From positions 195,974-259,973 of the forward strand of contig DOPM01000057.1 of the NCBI GenBank assembly GCA_003513495.1: a stretch of 64,000 bases of DNA, in the 5' to 3' direction. Source of the DNA: Desulfosporosinus sp. (GTDB lineage Bacteria; Bacillota; Desulfitobacteriia; Desulfitobacteriales; Desulfitobacteriaceae). The first letter of the stretch is position 1, and each line of letters begins with the position of its first letter. The notes beneath the pieces were generated by a model. That model was not told where the DNA came from and did not search any database. It saw only the letters and a list, made by a program, of their open reading frames with translations. The translations under genes and the position numbers were made by a program. Below are positions 9,295 through 17,039 of the stretch, in pieces.

Positions 9295-10125
9295 TTGGGA
9301 AATACTATGGTTGAGTTATTATCAAAACTGACGACCTCAGCTAGCGAAATCACTCCCGATATTCTTATTCTGCAATTCAGGGTTGTGAACGCCTTTATGG
9401 TCAGTAACCCAAATAAGAAAAGCGAATGGTTTCTAATTGATACAGGCCTAGAAAACTCTGCAGATTATATCCTAAAGATGGCTGAGAAGCGCTTTGGAGA
9501 GAAAACTCGCCCTCAGGCCATCATTCTTACACACGGTCATTTTGATCACGTAGGATCATTAATAAAGCTTTCAAATTATTGGGATGTTCCCGTTTATGCT
9601 CATGAATCAGAACTTCCTTACATAACAGGAAAAAAGGATTACCCAGTTGGAGACCCAAGCGTAGGCGGAGGAATGGTAGCACAAATGTCCCCGACGTTTC
9701 CACACACCAGTATAGACATAGGATACCGCGCTAATTCACTTCCTTCGGACCAAAGTATCCCAGGTATGCATGGCTGGAAATGGATTCCTACACCTGGTCA
9801 CACGGAAGGACACGTTGCCCTATTTAGAGAACAAGACCGCATAATGATACCTGGTGATGCCTTTACAACCCTGAAACAAGAGTCATTAATGTCGGTTATG
9901 ACTCAAGACGAGCAAATAAGCGGACCCCCCGCCTACCTAACGACTGATTGGAAAGCAGCTGAAAGGTCAGTAAATCTATTGAGGGACTTAAATCCGATGC
10001 TTGTTCTTCCCAGCCATGGTCAACCAATGAAAGGTGACGAGTTATCACGTCATCTAGATTTATTGACTAATTATTTTGAGGAAATAGCAGTTCCAGAACA
10101 AGGCCGTTTTGTTGATCAATCCTAG
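9295..10125 (+). CDS. Metallo-beta-lactamase-fold hydrolase
   Basis: The 276-residue protein has the HxHxDH metal motif (LTHGHFDHVGSL), a further His in TPGHTEGHVAL, the GDAF metal Asp and a C-terminal SHGQP. This is the glyoxalase II-like/MBL branch, and the substrate is unknown. The start is TTG at 9295 with GGAGGAG six bases upstream; the in-frame ATG four codons later is too far from that site. The TAG stop coincides with the beginning of a RAYT-type repeat, as in the LysM gene upstream. Confidence 0.85.
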   Translation: MGNTMVELLSKLTTSASEITPDILILQFRVVNAFMVSNPNKKSEWFLIDTGLENSADYILKMAEKRFGEKTRPQAIILTHGHFDHVGSLIKLSNYWDVPVYAHESELPYITGKKDYPVGDPSVGGGMVAQMSPTFPHTSIDIGYRANSLPSDQSIPGMHGWKWIPTPGHTEGHVALFREQDRIMIPGDAFTTLKQESLMSVMTQDEQISGPPAYLTTDWKAAERSVNLLRDLNPMLVLPSHGQPMKGDELSRHLDLLTNYFEEIAVPEQGRFVDQS

Positions 10126-10165
10126 CGAAACACGGGCGAAACACGGGGACAGGTGTACTGTTTCA
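10125..10165. repeat. RAYT-associated REP-like repeat between two convergent genes
   Basis: A partly duplicated GCGAAACACGGG is followed by the full palindromic unit ending CTGTTTCA. It fills the whole gap between the hydrolase and the transposase genes and supplies bases of both stop codons. Confidence 0.8.
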
Positions 10166-10924
10166 CGCTTTCCAAACTCTCGTTTGTGATACACCTGTCG
10201 TTCTTGAGATTTGCCGTATACTAGTACCTTTCAATTGTTTTAACTCTTTAAGTATCTCCTCTTGCCGTTTTCTTTCTTCGTTTGCTAGTTTTATAGAGTC
10301 AATTCCGAACTTTTCCTTGAGTATTTCTCTGAGTCTTACATCGCTAATACCTTGTTTGGTTTCTTCTACATCTAAACATACTTCAGTTATCATCTCTCTC
10401 GAAAATATCTCAAACAGCCTTAATGCTTCGCTAGATGTACCAGAAAACATCCCTAGGACGTAGTCCTTATCTACAATATGTCCTTGGCCAAAGTATTCTC
10501 CATAGCTACTCCATTTGTAGTGCGAAATATCCTCTACTATCTTCGCCTTGATAGGATTTTGGTGAATATAACGTAGAGCTGTTAGAAAATATGAGTCTGT
10601 ACTTACGATTTCGCTTTTAAATCGTTCCTGAAACAAATGCCCACATCGTTCATACTTCTTGTTGAACCATAAAACATAACTTGAGCTGATACGCTTTATT
10701 GAAACTCCAATCGGTTCGGATAGTTCCTGCAATAAAATATGTATGTGATTATCCATAAGGCAATAAGCAAATAGTCTATAGGAATTTTTGTCTCTGAATT
10801 CAGCAAGTTTCTCGATGAATTTTAGACGATCTTTTTCTTCTTCGAAGATACTCTGACGATTGATACCACGCATCATGACGTGATAGATACCTGTTGGGCT
10901 TTGTTCTCTTGCTTTTCTTGGCAT
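10163..10924 (-). CDS. REP-associated tyrosine transposase (RAYT, Y1/IS200-like)
   Basis: This is a Y1-transposase-fold protein of about 253 residues. It has the HxH metal motif in LMDNHIHILLQ, the catalytic-tyrosine-type segment ALRYIHQNPIKAKIV, and WSSYGEY. The C-terminal tail (SIRQISRTTGVSQTRVWKA) looks like a helix-turn-helix. RAYTs are single-copy relatives of IS200 transposases that recognise palindromic REP elements; five clusters of such repeats surround this gene. The start MPRKAREQS at 10924 has GAGGGGGT upstream, so an in-frame ATG 33 bases earlier was rejected. The TGA stop lies inside the flanking repeat. Confidence 0.9.
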   Translation of the reverse strand: MPRKAREQSPTGIYHVMMRGINRQSIFEEEKDRLKFIEKLAEFRDKNSYRLFAYCLMDNHIHILLQELSEPIGVSIKRISSSYVLWFNKKYERCGHLFQERFKSEIVSTDSYFLTALRYIHQNPIKAKIVEDISHYKWSSYGEYFGQGHIVDKDYVLGMFSGTSSEALRLFEIFSREMITEVCLDVEETKQGISDVRLREILKEKFGIDSIKLANEERKRQEEILKELKQLKGTSIRQISRTTGVSQTRVWKA

Positions 10925-10960
10925 TTGACACACCCCCTCAAACGGTTTGCATATCATTCC

Positions 10961-11032
10961 AACGAAACAGTGGACCTGTCCCTCTGTTTCACATACAACG
11001 AAACAGTGGACCTGTCCCTCTGTTTCACATAC
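10961..11032. repeat. Two perfect 36-bp tandem copies of the REP-like unit
   Basis: Two identical 36-base units lie head to tail at 10961-10996 and 10997-11032. Each folds as GAAACAG-t-GGAC-ct-GTCC-ct-CTGTTTC. They sit upstream of the RAYT gene and cut into the ferredoxin-like gene that follows. Confidence 0.9.
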
Positions 11033-11186
11033 AACCGTAAACAGAATCCTGACAGATCACCTTACCTTTTTCTAGAAAAAGATTAAAACCCTTACAGACT
11101 TCGATGCATAAACCGCAACCTGTACAAAGGCTGGAATCGACTAAGATATCAGCTGACTCTTTGGTTCGAGAAGTGGGGATAGCCAT
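11025..11186 (-). pseudogene. Truncated 4Fe-4S ferredoxin-like N-terminus
   Basis: This 53-codon frame starts with ATG at 11184-11186 after AAGGGAG. It encodes one complete CxxCxxCxxxC cluster motif (CTGCGLCIEVC, residues 21-31) and stops shortly after VYGCM, where a second cluster motif would be expected in a two-cluster ferredoxin or a ferredoxin-nitroreductase fusion. The TGA is provided by the inserted REP-like repeat (TGTGAAACAG). I read it as a gene cut by the repeat; a working mini-ferredoxin cannot be excluded. It follows the MBL hydrolase gene on the same strand by 45 bases. Confidence 0.6.
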
Positions 11187-11231
11187 CAGTTGAACTCCCT
11201 TCAGCTTTTCATAATAATTTTCTCTAAATCA

Positions 11232-12074
11232 TTAACTGAAATCCAATGTACTACCAGCCATTGCCCAAGTAAAAGCGTTAGGAAATTCCATCGCTAACTT
11301 ACTTAAGATAACCGGTCCAGTACAGTGATTTGGGGCCAAACAGTCTAAATCAAGTCCTCTCAGATAGTCCATCGTTTGTCGCTCTTGATTCGGAGTCGCT
11401 GGTCCAAGATGAGTTCCACCAATAATAGCTCTTACTTTTTGCTGACCAGTTACCCTTTTAGCATGTTCTACAATGTTTACCAGTCCCGAATGTGCACAAC
11501 CGAGAAGTATGATCAATCCTTGATCTGTCATATAGAAAAGACTTAAATCATCTCGAATGCTATCCTGAATAAGATTCCCTCCCTTAAACTCAACCAATCG
11601 ATCATCTAGTTCCTCAAACGTTGTTTCTCGTGGGATTTCACCACTTAACCATAGACCAGGACTTAATTCTAAGGGTTCACTATGCCAGTGAAACTCAGCA
11701 CCAGCACTCTCCAGTTGCTTCTGACAATACGGCACACCTATATACCTATCCGCATTTCCTTTAACTCCCCGACCGTAATGCCCTTTAAATAAATCCGGAT
11801 GAGCATAAACTGGGATCCGCCCTCTATATTGCAGGAACTTAAAAAGACCTCCCGTGTGATCATAGTGTCCGTGACTTAAGATGACACGGTCAATTAACCT
11901 TAGATCATGGCCTAAGATTTGTGCGTTACTGATCAAATTGCCTTGCTCCCCTACATCAAATAAGATCCTCTCTTCACCAAATTCCAAGAGCATTGACAAA
12001 CCCCATTCCGCTAAGAGCCCTAAAGGAACTCCTACGGTGTTTTCGATTAAGATCGTTACTTTTAACTTGCTCAA
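11232..12074 (-). CDS. MBL-fold metallohydrolase (archaeal-type, 7,8-dihydropterin synthase-like)
   Basis: The 280-residue protein has LSHGHYDHTGGL (HxHxDH), a middle metal-ligand GCAHSGL, GGTHLG and a C-terminal NHCTG. This pattern is found in the 7,8-dihydropterin-6-methyl-4-(beta-D-ribofuranosyl)-aminobenzene 5'-phosphate synthase-like branch; the substrate here is unknown. TTG at 12072-12074 with AGGGG eight bases upstream gives a natural start just before KLKVTILIENT. An ATG at 12113 has no ribosome site. The truncated ferredoxin lies immediately downstream, suggesting a former two-gene redox operon. Confidence 0.82.
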   Translation of the reverse strand: MSKLKVTILIENTVGVPLGLLAEWGLSMLLEFGEERILFDVGEQGNLISNAQILGHDLRLIDRVILSHGHYDHTGGLFKFLQYRGRIPVYAHPDLFKGHYGRGVKGNADRYIGVPYCQKQLESAGAEFHWHSEPLELSPGLWLSGEIPRETTFEELDDRLVEFKGGNLIQDSIRDDLSLFYMTDQGLIILLGCAHSGLVNIVEHAKRVTGQQKVRAIIGGTHLGPATPNQERQTMDYLRGLDLDCLAPNHCTGPVILSKLAMEFPNAFTWAMAGSTLDFS

Positions 12075-12218
12075 TGTCTGAACCCCTTTACATATTTTAC
12101 TTTTCTTATGCATGCTTTACTATTCTGTAATCTCTTAACAAATTCAATATGCATAACTCTTCATCCTGCAAGAAACGTTTCATAATACTGTTTTATTTAT
12201 GGAAATAGTTTTACAGAC

Positions 12219-12306
12219 AAACAAGGGGACAGGTCAACTGTTTCGACTACTTCGAAACACTGCACCTGTCCCCCTGTTTACCGATTTACCCCTGTTTCAC
12301 CGATTT
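12219..12306. repeat. RAYT-associated REP-like repeat cluster
   Basis: Two opposed units meet head to head (ACAAGGGGACAGGTCAACTGTTTCGA / TCGAAACACTGCACCTGTCCCCCTGTTT) and are followed by shorter partial copies of CCCCTGTTTCACCGATTT. They fill the region upstream of the ABC transporter operon. Stretch 12075-12218 shows nothing else. Confidence 0.8.
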
Positions 12307-12328
12307 AATATTTTCTTAATGTTTTTAT

Positions 12329-12358
12329 ATGTAGCAGTCTACATTTAGTAGGCATAAT
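12329..12358 (+). promoter_or_regulatory. Inverted repeat and -10-like box before the ABC operon
   Basis: ATGTAG-CAGT-CTACAT is a perfect 6-bp inverted repeat, nine bases upstream of CATAAT, which is a plausible -10 element about 30 bases before the ATP-binding gene. It may be the binding site of the response regulator encoded downstream. Confidence 0.35.
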
Positions 12359-12388
12359 AACTTTAGAACTATATGAGGGAGGTCAAAT

Positions 12389-13330
12389 ATGTCGGGCAAA
12401 ACTGCCGTCCAATTAAACGGTGTAACTAAGAGAATCTCAGGTAAAACCATCGTAGATCATTTAACGTTTGATATTAATAGTGGAGAAATATTTGGCTTAT
12501 TAGGGCCTAACGGTGCAGGAAAAACAACGACTATTCGTATGTTGGTTGGGCTTATTTCTATCACAGAAGGGGAGGTATTTATTCAAGGTAAAAGTATCTC
12601 TTCTGATTTCAAATCTGCAATTCGGCATGTAGGGGGAATTGTGGAAAATCCGGAATTGTATCCATTTCTTACGGGCTATCAAAATCTCGTTCATTTTGCC
12701 AATATGTCAGCGGGTATTAGTAAAGAGCGCATCCAAGAGGTTGCAACCTTAGTTAATTTAGACAAACGCCTTAAGGATAAGGTTAAAACCTACTCTTTAG
12801 GCATGAGACAGAGATTAGGTATTGCCCAAGCACTGCTTCACAAACCATCCGTTCTTATTTTAGATGAACCCACAAACGGGCTTGATCCAGCAGGAATACG
12901 CGAACTCAGAGATTATCTTAGAAGATTGTCCCAAGAAGAAAATGTTGCGGTAATTGTATCTAGTCACCTCTTGACGGAAATGGAATTAATGTGTGACAGA
13001 GTAGCCGTGATTAACCAAGGCAAGTTAATCGAAGTAAAAGATCTAAAAGAATTTATTCGTGGGAACAACGAGGATGTTCCGACATTCTTCGAAGTAGATG
13101 ATTTGATAAAGGCTAAAGACATTATCACTAAGGTGTTTAGTGATATCCCCCTTTTGGAAACTAGAGATGGTCTAGAGGTAAAGACTTCAAAAAAGAACGT
13201 GGCCCTCATTAACTCAGAACTAAATCGTAAGGGAATCCAGGTTTACGGCATTTATACTCCAAAAAAATCACTTGAAGATAAGTTTTTAGAAATAACAAGG
13301 GAGGATAATCATGTTAAAACTAATTCTTAA
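12389..13330 (+). CDS. ABC transporter ATP-binding protein (bacitracin/BcrA type)
   Basis: The 313-residue ATPase has Walker A GPNGAGKT, a Q-loop, the signature YSLGMRQR and Walker B LILDEPTNGLDP followed by the H-loop SSHL. The C-terminal extension of about 90 residues is typical of BcrA-like antibiotic-resistance or lantibiotic-immunity transporters. GAGGGAGG precedes the ATG. It overlaps the permease gene by 20 bases, and a two-component system follows, a common cell-envelope-stress arrangement. The transported substrate is not known. Confidence 0.9.
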   Translation: MSGKTAVQLNGVTKRISGKTIVDHLTFDINSGEIFGLLGPNGAGKTTTIRMLVGLISITEGEVFIQGKSISSDFKSAIRHVGGIVENPELYPFLTGYQNLVHFANMSAGISKERIQEVATLVNLDKRLKDKVKTYSLGMRQRLGIAQALLHKPSVLILDEPTNGLDPAGIRELRDYLRRLSQEENVAVIVSSHLLTEMELMCDRVAVINQGKLIEVKDLKEFIRGNNEDVPTFFEVDDLIKAKDIITKVFSDIPLLETRDGLEVKTSKKNVALINSELNRKGIQVYGIYTPKKSLEDKFLEITREDNHVKTNS

Positions 13331-14240
13331 TGAAAATATGAAGCTTTACAGTAGAGTTGGTCAATTTATCATGATCTTCATACTCATGGGGCTTTCAGTT
13401 TTCACTTCAATATATACCTACAAAACAACCCCTCAAAGTGTAGGAGACTGGAAAGTGCAGACTGAACAAAAAATCCAGACGGCAACTGAACTGCTAAACA
13501 ATCCCCAGATCCCCAATTTCCAAAAAAGCGAAGTGGAAAAACAATTAAAACTTGATAAATATGCCTTAAGCCATGACATCTCGCCTAATACTACAGTCTA
13601 TGAACAAGTTGCAAAACAGGCATCCCTCCTAAGTATTATTACTATGATGACTGCTGTAGTGGCTGGAGGAATCGTTTCTAATGAGTATGTATGGGGAACC
13701 ATTAAACTCCTTCTGATTCGACCCATTAGTCGTTCTAAAATTTTGCTTTCAAAATACTTTGCTTCCTTAATGTTTGCCTTTTTGCTTGTAATTGTCCTGC
13801 TGGCAACCTCATTTGTAACGAACGGGATTCTCTATGGTTTTGATAATTCTGATAATCCTTATCTGTTTATTGGCCCGACGGGAGAGGTTTCCCAAATGAG
13901 CATGGTGGTACACACTCTTCAAACTTATTTGCTAAAATCCGTAGAAATCGTAATCTATTTAACTTTAGCCTTTATGCTCTCAGTTGTTTTCCGAAGCAAT
14001 GCCTTAGCCATCGGTGCTACGTTGCTCTTACTTCTTCTTGGTCCCCAATTAACTAGCATGTTTGCTCAACAAACTTGGAGTAAATACATCCTTTTTGCTA
14101 ATACGGATTTAACCATGGTTACTATGGGTAGTAATCCTTTTGGTCTAACCCTCCCCTTCTCCCTCACTGTTTTAGGAAGCTATTTGCTTTTATTTATTAC
14201 CATCTCATGGATAACCTTTCAGAAAAGAGACATCGCCTAG
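13311..14240 (+). CDS. ABC-2 type transporter permease
   Basis: The 309-residue membrane protein has one N-terminal hydrophobic segment, then a soluble loop of roughly 75 residues (QTEQKIQTATELL...), followed by five hydrophobic segments. This is the layout of ABC-2 permeases that partner BcrA-like ATPases. GGGAGGATAATC precedes the ATG, which lies inside the end of the ATPase gene, so the two are translationally coupled. Confidence 0.88.
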   Translation: MLKLILNENMKLYSRVGQFIMIFILMGLSVFTSIYTYKTTPQSVGDWKVQTEQKIQTATELLNNPQIPNFQKSEVEKQLKLDKYALSHDISPNTTVYEQVAKQASLLSIITMMTAVVAGGIVSNEYVWGTIKLLLIRPISRSKILLSKYFASLMFAFLLVIVLLATSFVTNGILYGFDNSDNPYLFIGPTGEVSQMSMVVHTLQTYLLKSVEIVIYLTLAFMLSVVFRSNALAIGATLLLLLLGPQLTSMFAQQTWSKYILFANTDLTMVTMGSNPFGLTLPFSLTVLGSYLLLFITISWITFQKRDIA

Positions 14241-14372
14241 TTCAGTTTAAGTCTTGTCAGCTCTTAGCCCCGTAACTAAAGTAATTGCTTTAGGGTGCGG
14301 GGTACTCTTATAATGGTAATTAGAGGAATTGAGTCATCAATTTCAAACTAGTTATTGGAGGATGGGCGGGCA

Positions 14373-15071
14373 GTGGAATCTTACAAAATACTGATTGTTG
14401 AAGATGAAAAAGAACTTGGTCAATTATTGCATGACTATTTTAAAAAAGAAGGTTTTGAAACTATCTTGGCCTTTGATGGAGAGCAGGGACTAACTCTATT
14501 TCAGCAGCATCTCCCCGTTCTCGTTCTATTAGATATAATGCTGCCTAAAATTGATGGCATGGAATTATGCCGGATTATTCGCAATCAATCCACAGTCCCA
14601 GTCCTGATGATGAGTGCAAAATCAAGCGATGTTGATAAAATCTTAAGTTTAGGCCTAGGTGCTGATGACTATATCACCAAACCGTTTAGCCCCGGAGAAC
14701 TAGTTGCACGTGTTAAAGCCCAAATCCGTCGCTATACCTTGTTATCGTCCCCTATCAAACCCGATGAATGGCTAAAGTTTTCAAGTTTAGAAATTGACAG
14801 CAAGGGCTACCGAGTTTTCCTTAAGGGGAATCAAGTAGACTTAGCTACCAAGGAATTTGAAATCTTACGTTATCTCGCAAGCCATCCGCAGCAAGTTTTT
14901 ACTAGGGAACAGATCTTCACAGCCGTTTGGGGGCAAAACGAATACGGTGATATCAATACTGTAACTGTGCATATACGTAAAATTCGAGAAAAAATTGAGA
15001 AAAACCCTTCTAAGCCACATTTCATTAAAACCGTGTGGGGCGTAGGTTATAAATTCGATGGAGGTTCTTAA
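14373..15071 (+). CDS. OmpR/PhoB-family response regulator
   Basis: The protein has about 232 residues. The receiver domain carries the acidic pair in VEDEKE, the phosphorylated Asp in LLDIMLP and the Lys in YITKPF. A winged-helix DNA-binding domain follows, with TVTVHIRKIREKI and VWGVGYKF. I placed the start at GTG 14373 (VESYKILIVED), because a TTG six codons upstream lies on the ribosome site GGAGG itself. The stop codon overlaps the kinase start by one base. It probably controls the ABC transporter upstream. Confidence 0.92.
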   Translation: MESYKILIVEDEKELGQLLHDYFKKEGFETILAFDGEQGLTLFQQHLPVLVLLDIMLPKIDGMELCRIIRNQSTVPVLMMSAKSSDVDKILSLGLGADDYITKPFSPGELVARVKAQIRRYTLLSSPIKPDEWLKFSSLEIDSKGYRVFLKGNQVDLATKEFEILRYLASHPQQVFTREQIFTAVWGQNEYGDINTVTVHIRKIREKIEKNPSKPHFIKTVWGVGYKFDGGS

Positions 15072-16531
15072 TGAAGATTGGAATAAGACTCCGCTTTCTG
15101 CTGATTATATTAGCCCTTATTATTTTACCCATCGTGGTAACCGTTACATCTCTTTATATGACTACGAACAAAATGAAGGATCTTTTAGACCCTACATCCC
15201 TTGAAAGCTTTACCCATCAGATAGATAGGGTCAACAAAGAAACTGCTCGTAAGATTGTTGATGAATTTAGTAATATCCATCAATATGATGTCTTTACGGC
15301 TGCTTTAGAACCCTTAATCTCCAAGTATCAACTTCATATTCGAATTGTTGATCCCAGTGGAGTGTTATATGACTCTGAGGACAAGTTAGGTTGGCAGGAT
15401 CAAGAACCCAGCCATCTCCCTCAAGATACTTTAGCGGTAAGCTGGAACCAATCCCTACGTCTAAACCCTTTTCAATACTCCTTACCTATTGTGATCGAAG
15501 GAAAACAAGTTGCGACGGCCTTAATCGATGTCAATCCTTCTGTTCCACCATATAACGTTTTCGCAGAAATATTAAAAGGAATACTATCCAGCTTTGGTTG
15601 GGGATTCTTGGCCTTAATTTTGCTTATAGTTCTTTTTACATGGTATTTTTCTCGAACAATTCTAAGACCTATTGACGACCTGAGTCTTGCAACACAAAAA
15701 ATCAGTGAGGGTAACTTAGAGTTTTCTCTTGAGTATCATAGAAAGGACGAATTAGGCAAGTTTGTAAGATCTTTCAACAACATGCGAGATCAGCTCAAGG
15801 AGTCCCTAGAAAAACAGAATGCCTACGAACAGTCACGTAAAGCCTTGATAGCCAGCATTTCTCATGACCTAAGAACCCCAATTTCTTCAATAAAAGGATA
15901 TGTAGAAGGGCTTCAGGATGGAATCGTCGAGGATGAAGCAAGTGTGAAGCGATATTTATCCATAATCCACCAAAAAACTGATCAACTAAACCGGCAAATT
16001 CAAGATCTATTTCAGTTCTCTCAATTTGATCTAGGGCAACTGGAAGTCAAACTAGTACCAGAGGATAGCCGTGAAGTTCTTGAAAGTATACTAGAACCTT
16101 ATGAACTTGAATTTAATAAGGACAAGGGAAAGTTAACCTTGATAATTGATCGTCCCCTCCCCTCCGTTCAAATCCTAGTGGATCGTCAACGAATTGAGCA
16201 AGTCCTTTTAAATCTACTTAGTAATGCTCAACGCTATGCCTCAGAGGGCGGGCGAATGCAAGTTAAAGCTTATGTAAAAAAACCAAACTTAATTATATCG
16301 GTTTCCGACAATGGCCCTGGAATCTCTCAAGAAGACATACCTCACATATTCGAGAGCTTTTATCGTGGAGAAAAATCCCGCTCGCCCATGTACGGTGGAA
16401 CCGGGTTAGGTTTGGCGATTAGTAAATCTATTGTAGAAGCACATCAGGGTAAACTATGGGTGGAGAGTAACGAAGGACAGGGAAGTACATTTTCGTTTTC
16501 ACTTAAAATACCTACTACCGGGAATCTCTGA
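15071..16531 (+). CDS. Sensor histidine kinase with HAMP domain
   Basis: The 486-residue kinase has a transmembrane segment at about 8-30, an extracytoplasmic sensor of roughly 140 residues and a second membrane segment at about 175-198. A HAMP domain follows, then a HisKA domain with the phospho-acceptor His in SISHDLRTP, and a HATPase domain with an N-box (LLNLLSNAQRYA), G1 DNGPGIS and G2 GTGLGLAI. It is the partner of the response regulator with which it overlaps. The long periplasmic-type sensor means it probably detects an external signal by itself. Confidence 0.93.
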   Translation: MKIGIRLRFLLIILALIILPIVVTVTSLYMTTNKMKDLLDPTSLESFTHQIDRVNKETARKIVDEFSNIHQYDVFTAALEPLISKYQLHIRIVDPSGVLYDSEDKLGWQDQEPSHLPQDTLAVSWNQSLRLNPFQYSLPIVIEGKQVATALIDVNPSVPPYNVFAEILKGILSSFGWGFLALILLIVLFTWYFSRTILRPIDDLSLATQKISEGNLEFSLEYHRKDELGKFVRSFNNMRDQLKESLEKQNAYEQSRKALIASISHDLRTPISSIKGYVEGLQDGIVEDEASVKRYLSIIHQKTDQLNRQIQDLFQFSQFDLGQLEVKLVPEDSREVLESILEPYELEFNKDKGKLTLIIDRPLPSVQILVDRQRIEQVLLNLLSNAQRYASEGGRMQVKAYVKKPNLIISVSDNGPGISQEDIPHIFESFYRGEKSRSPMYGGTGLGLAISKSIVEAHQGKLWVESNEGQGSTFSFSLKIPTTGNL

Positions 16532-16593
16532 CTTTTTCCTTTGGTTTCTTTCTCTTTGGTCTCGCAGGTCCTAGCGACTTATAAAAAATTCTA

Positions 16594-16648
16594 CGCGAAA
16601 CACTGCACCTGTCCCCCTGTTTCACCCACCTGTCCCCCTGTTTCACCT
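16594..16648. repeat. RAYT-associated REP-like repeats
   Basis: One full unit (GCGAAACACTGCACCTGTCCCCCTGTTTCAC) is followed by a half unit (CCACCTGTCCCCCTGTTTCACC). This is the most distant member of the family seen, about 6 kb from the RAYT gene. Confidence 0.8.
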
Positions 16649-16723
16649 GGGATAGTTCACTTGCTGGGTATTTCCTGCTATAATTAGTTTGACCTTGAAA
16701 ATATATTTTACGGAGGAATCAAG

Positions 16724-16897
16724 ATGAAATTTCTTACTCAATTAAAAGGCGAGGATACTTGGGAGGAAATAACCTTGGAGGAGTGCCTATTCAAAACAGA
16801 GGGAGCTGGCTTTTATACTCCAGGCACTGTACAAAAAATGTTAGAAGACGGTTTAGCCGTTGATACGCCTTGGTCCATTTTTAAGAAGGCAGAATAG
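16724..16897 (+). CDS. Small uncharacterised acidic protein (57 aa)
   Basis: The frame MKFLTQLKGEDTWEEITLEE... is preceded by CGGAGGAATCAAG and followed 26 bases later by a clear intrinsic terminator, so it looks like a real single-gene unit. It contains one Cys and a Gly/Pro turn (GAGFYTPGTVQ) before a hydrophobic C-terminal part. I do not recognise a family, and its neighbours do not suggest a role. Confidence 0.65.
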   Translation: MKFLTQLKGEDTWEEITLEECLFKTEGAGFYTPGTVQKMLEDGLAVDTPWSIFKKAE

Positions 16898-16923
16898 TTG
16901 CTGGATAATCTAGTGGATGATCT

Positions 16924-16960
16924 AAAGAGCCCGTCTTCTAGTAAGACGGACTCTTTTATA
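16924..16960 (+). terminator. Intrinsic terminator after the small ORF
   Basis: AAAGAGCCCGTCTT pairs with AAGACGGACTCTTT (one C/A mismatch) around a five-base loop, and the T-rich end TTTTATATTT follows. Confidence 0.85.
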
Positions 16961-17039
16961 TTTAGTCCTAAACAACCCTTCTCAAAAAGTTGGGTGGTTC
17001 TTTATTAATCTTTAAAACTATCGAAAGGGTCTGTTATAG

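Noticed and set aside
10961..11032. CRISPR-like repeat array
   Set aside because: The two 36-base units are directly adjacent with no spacers, each is itself a palindrome tied to the RAYT gene, and no cas genes are present.
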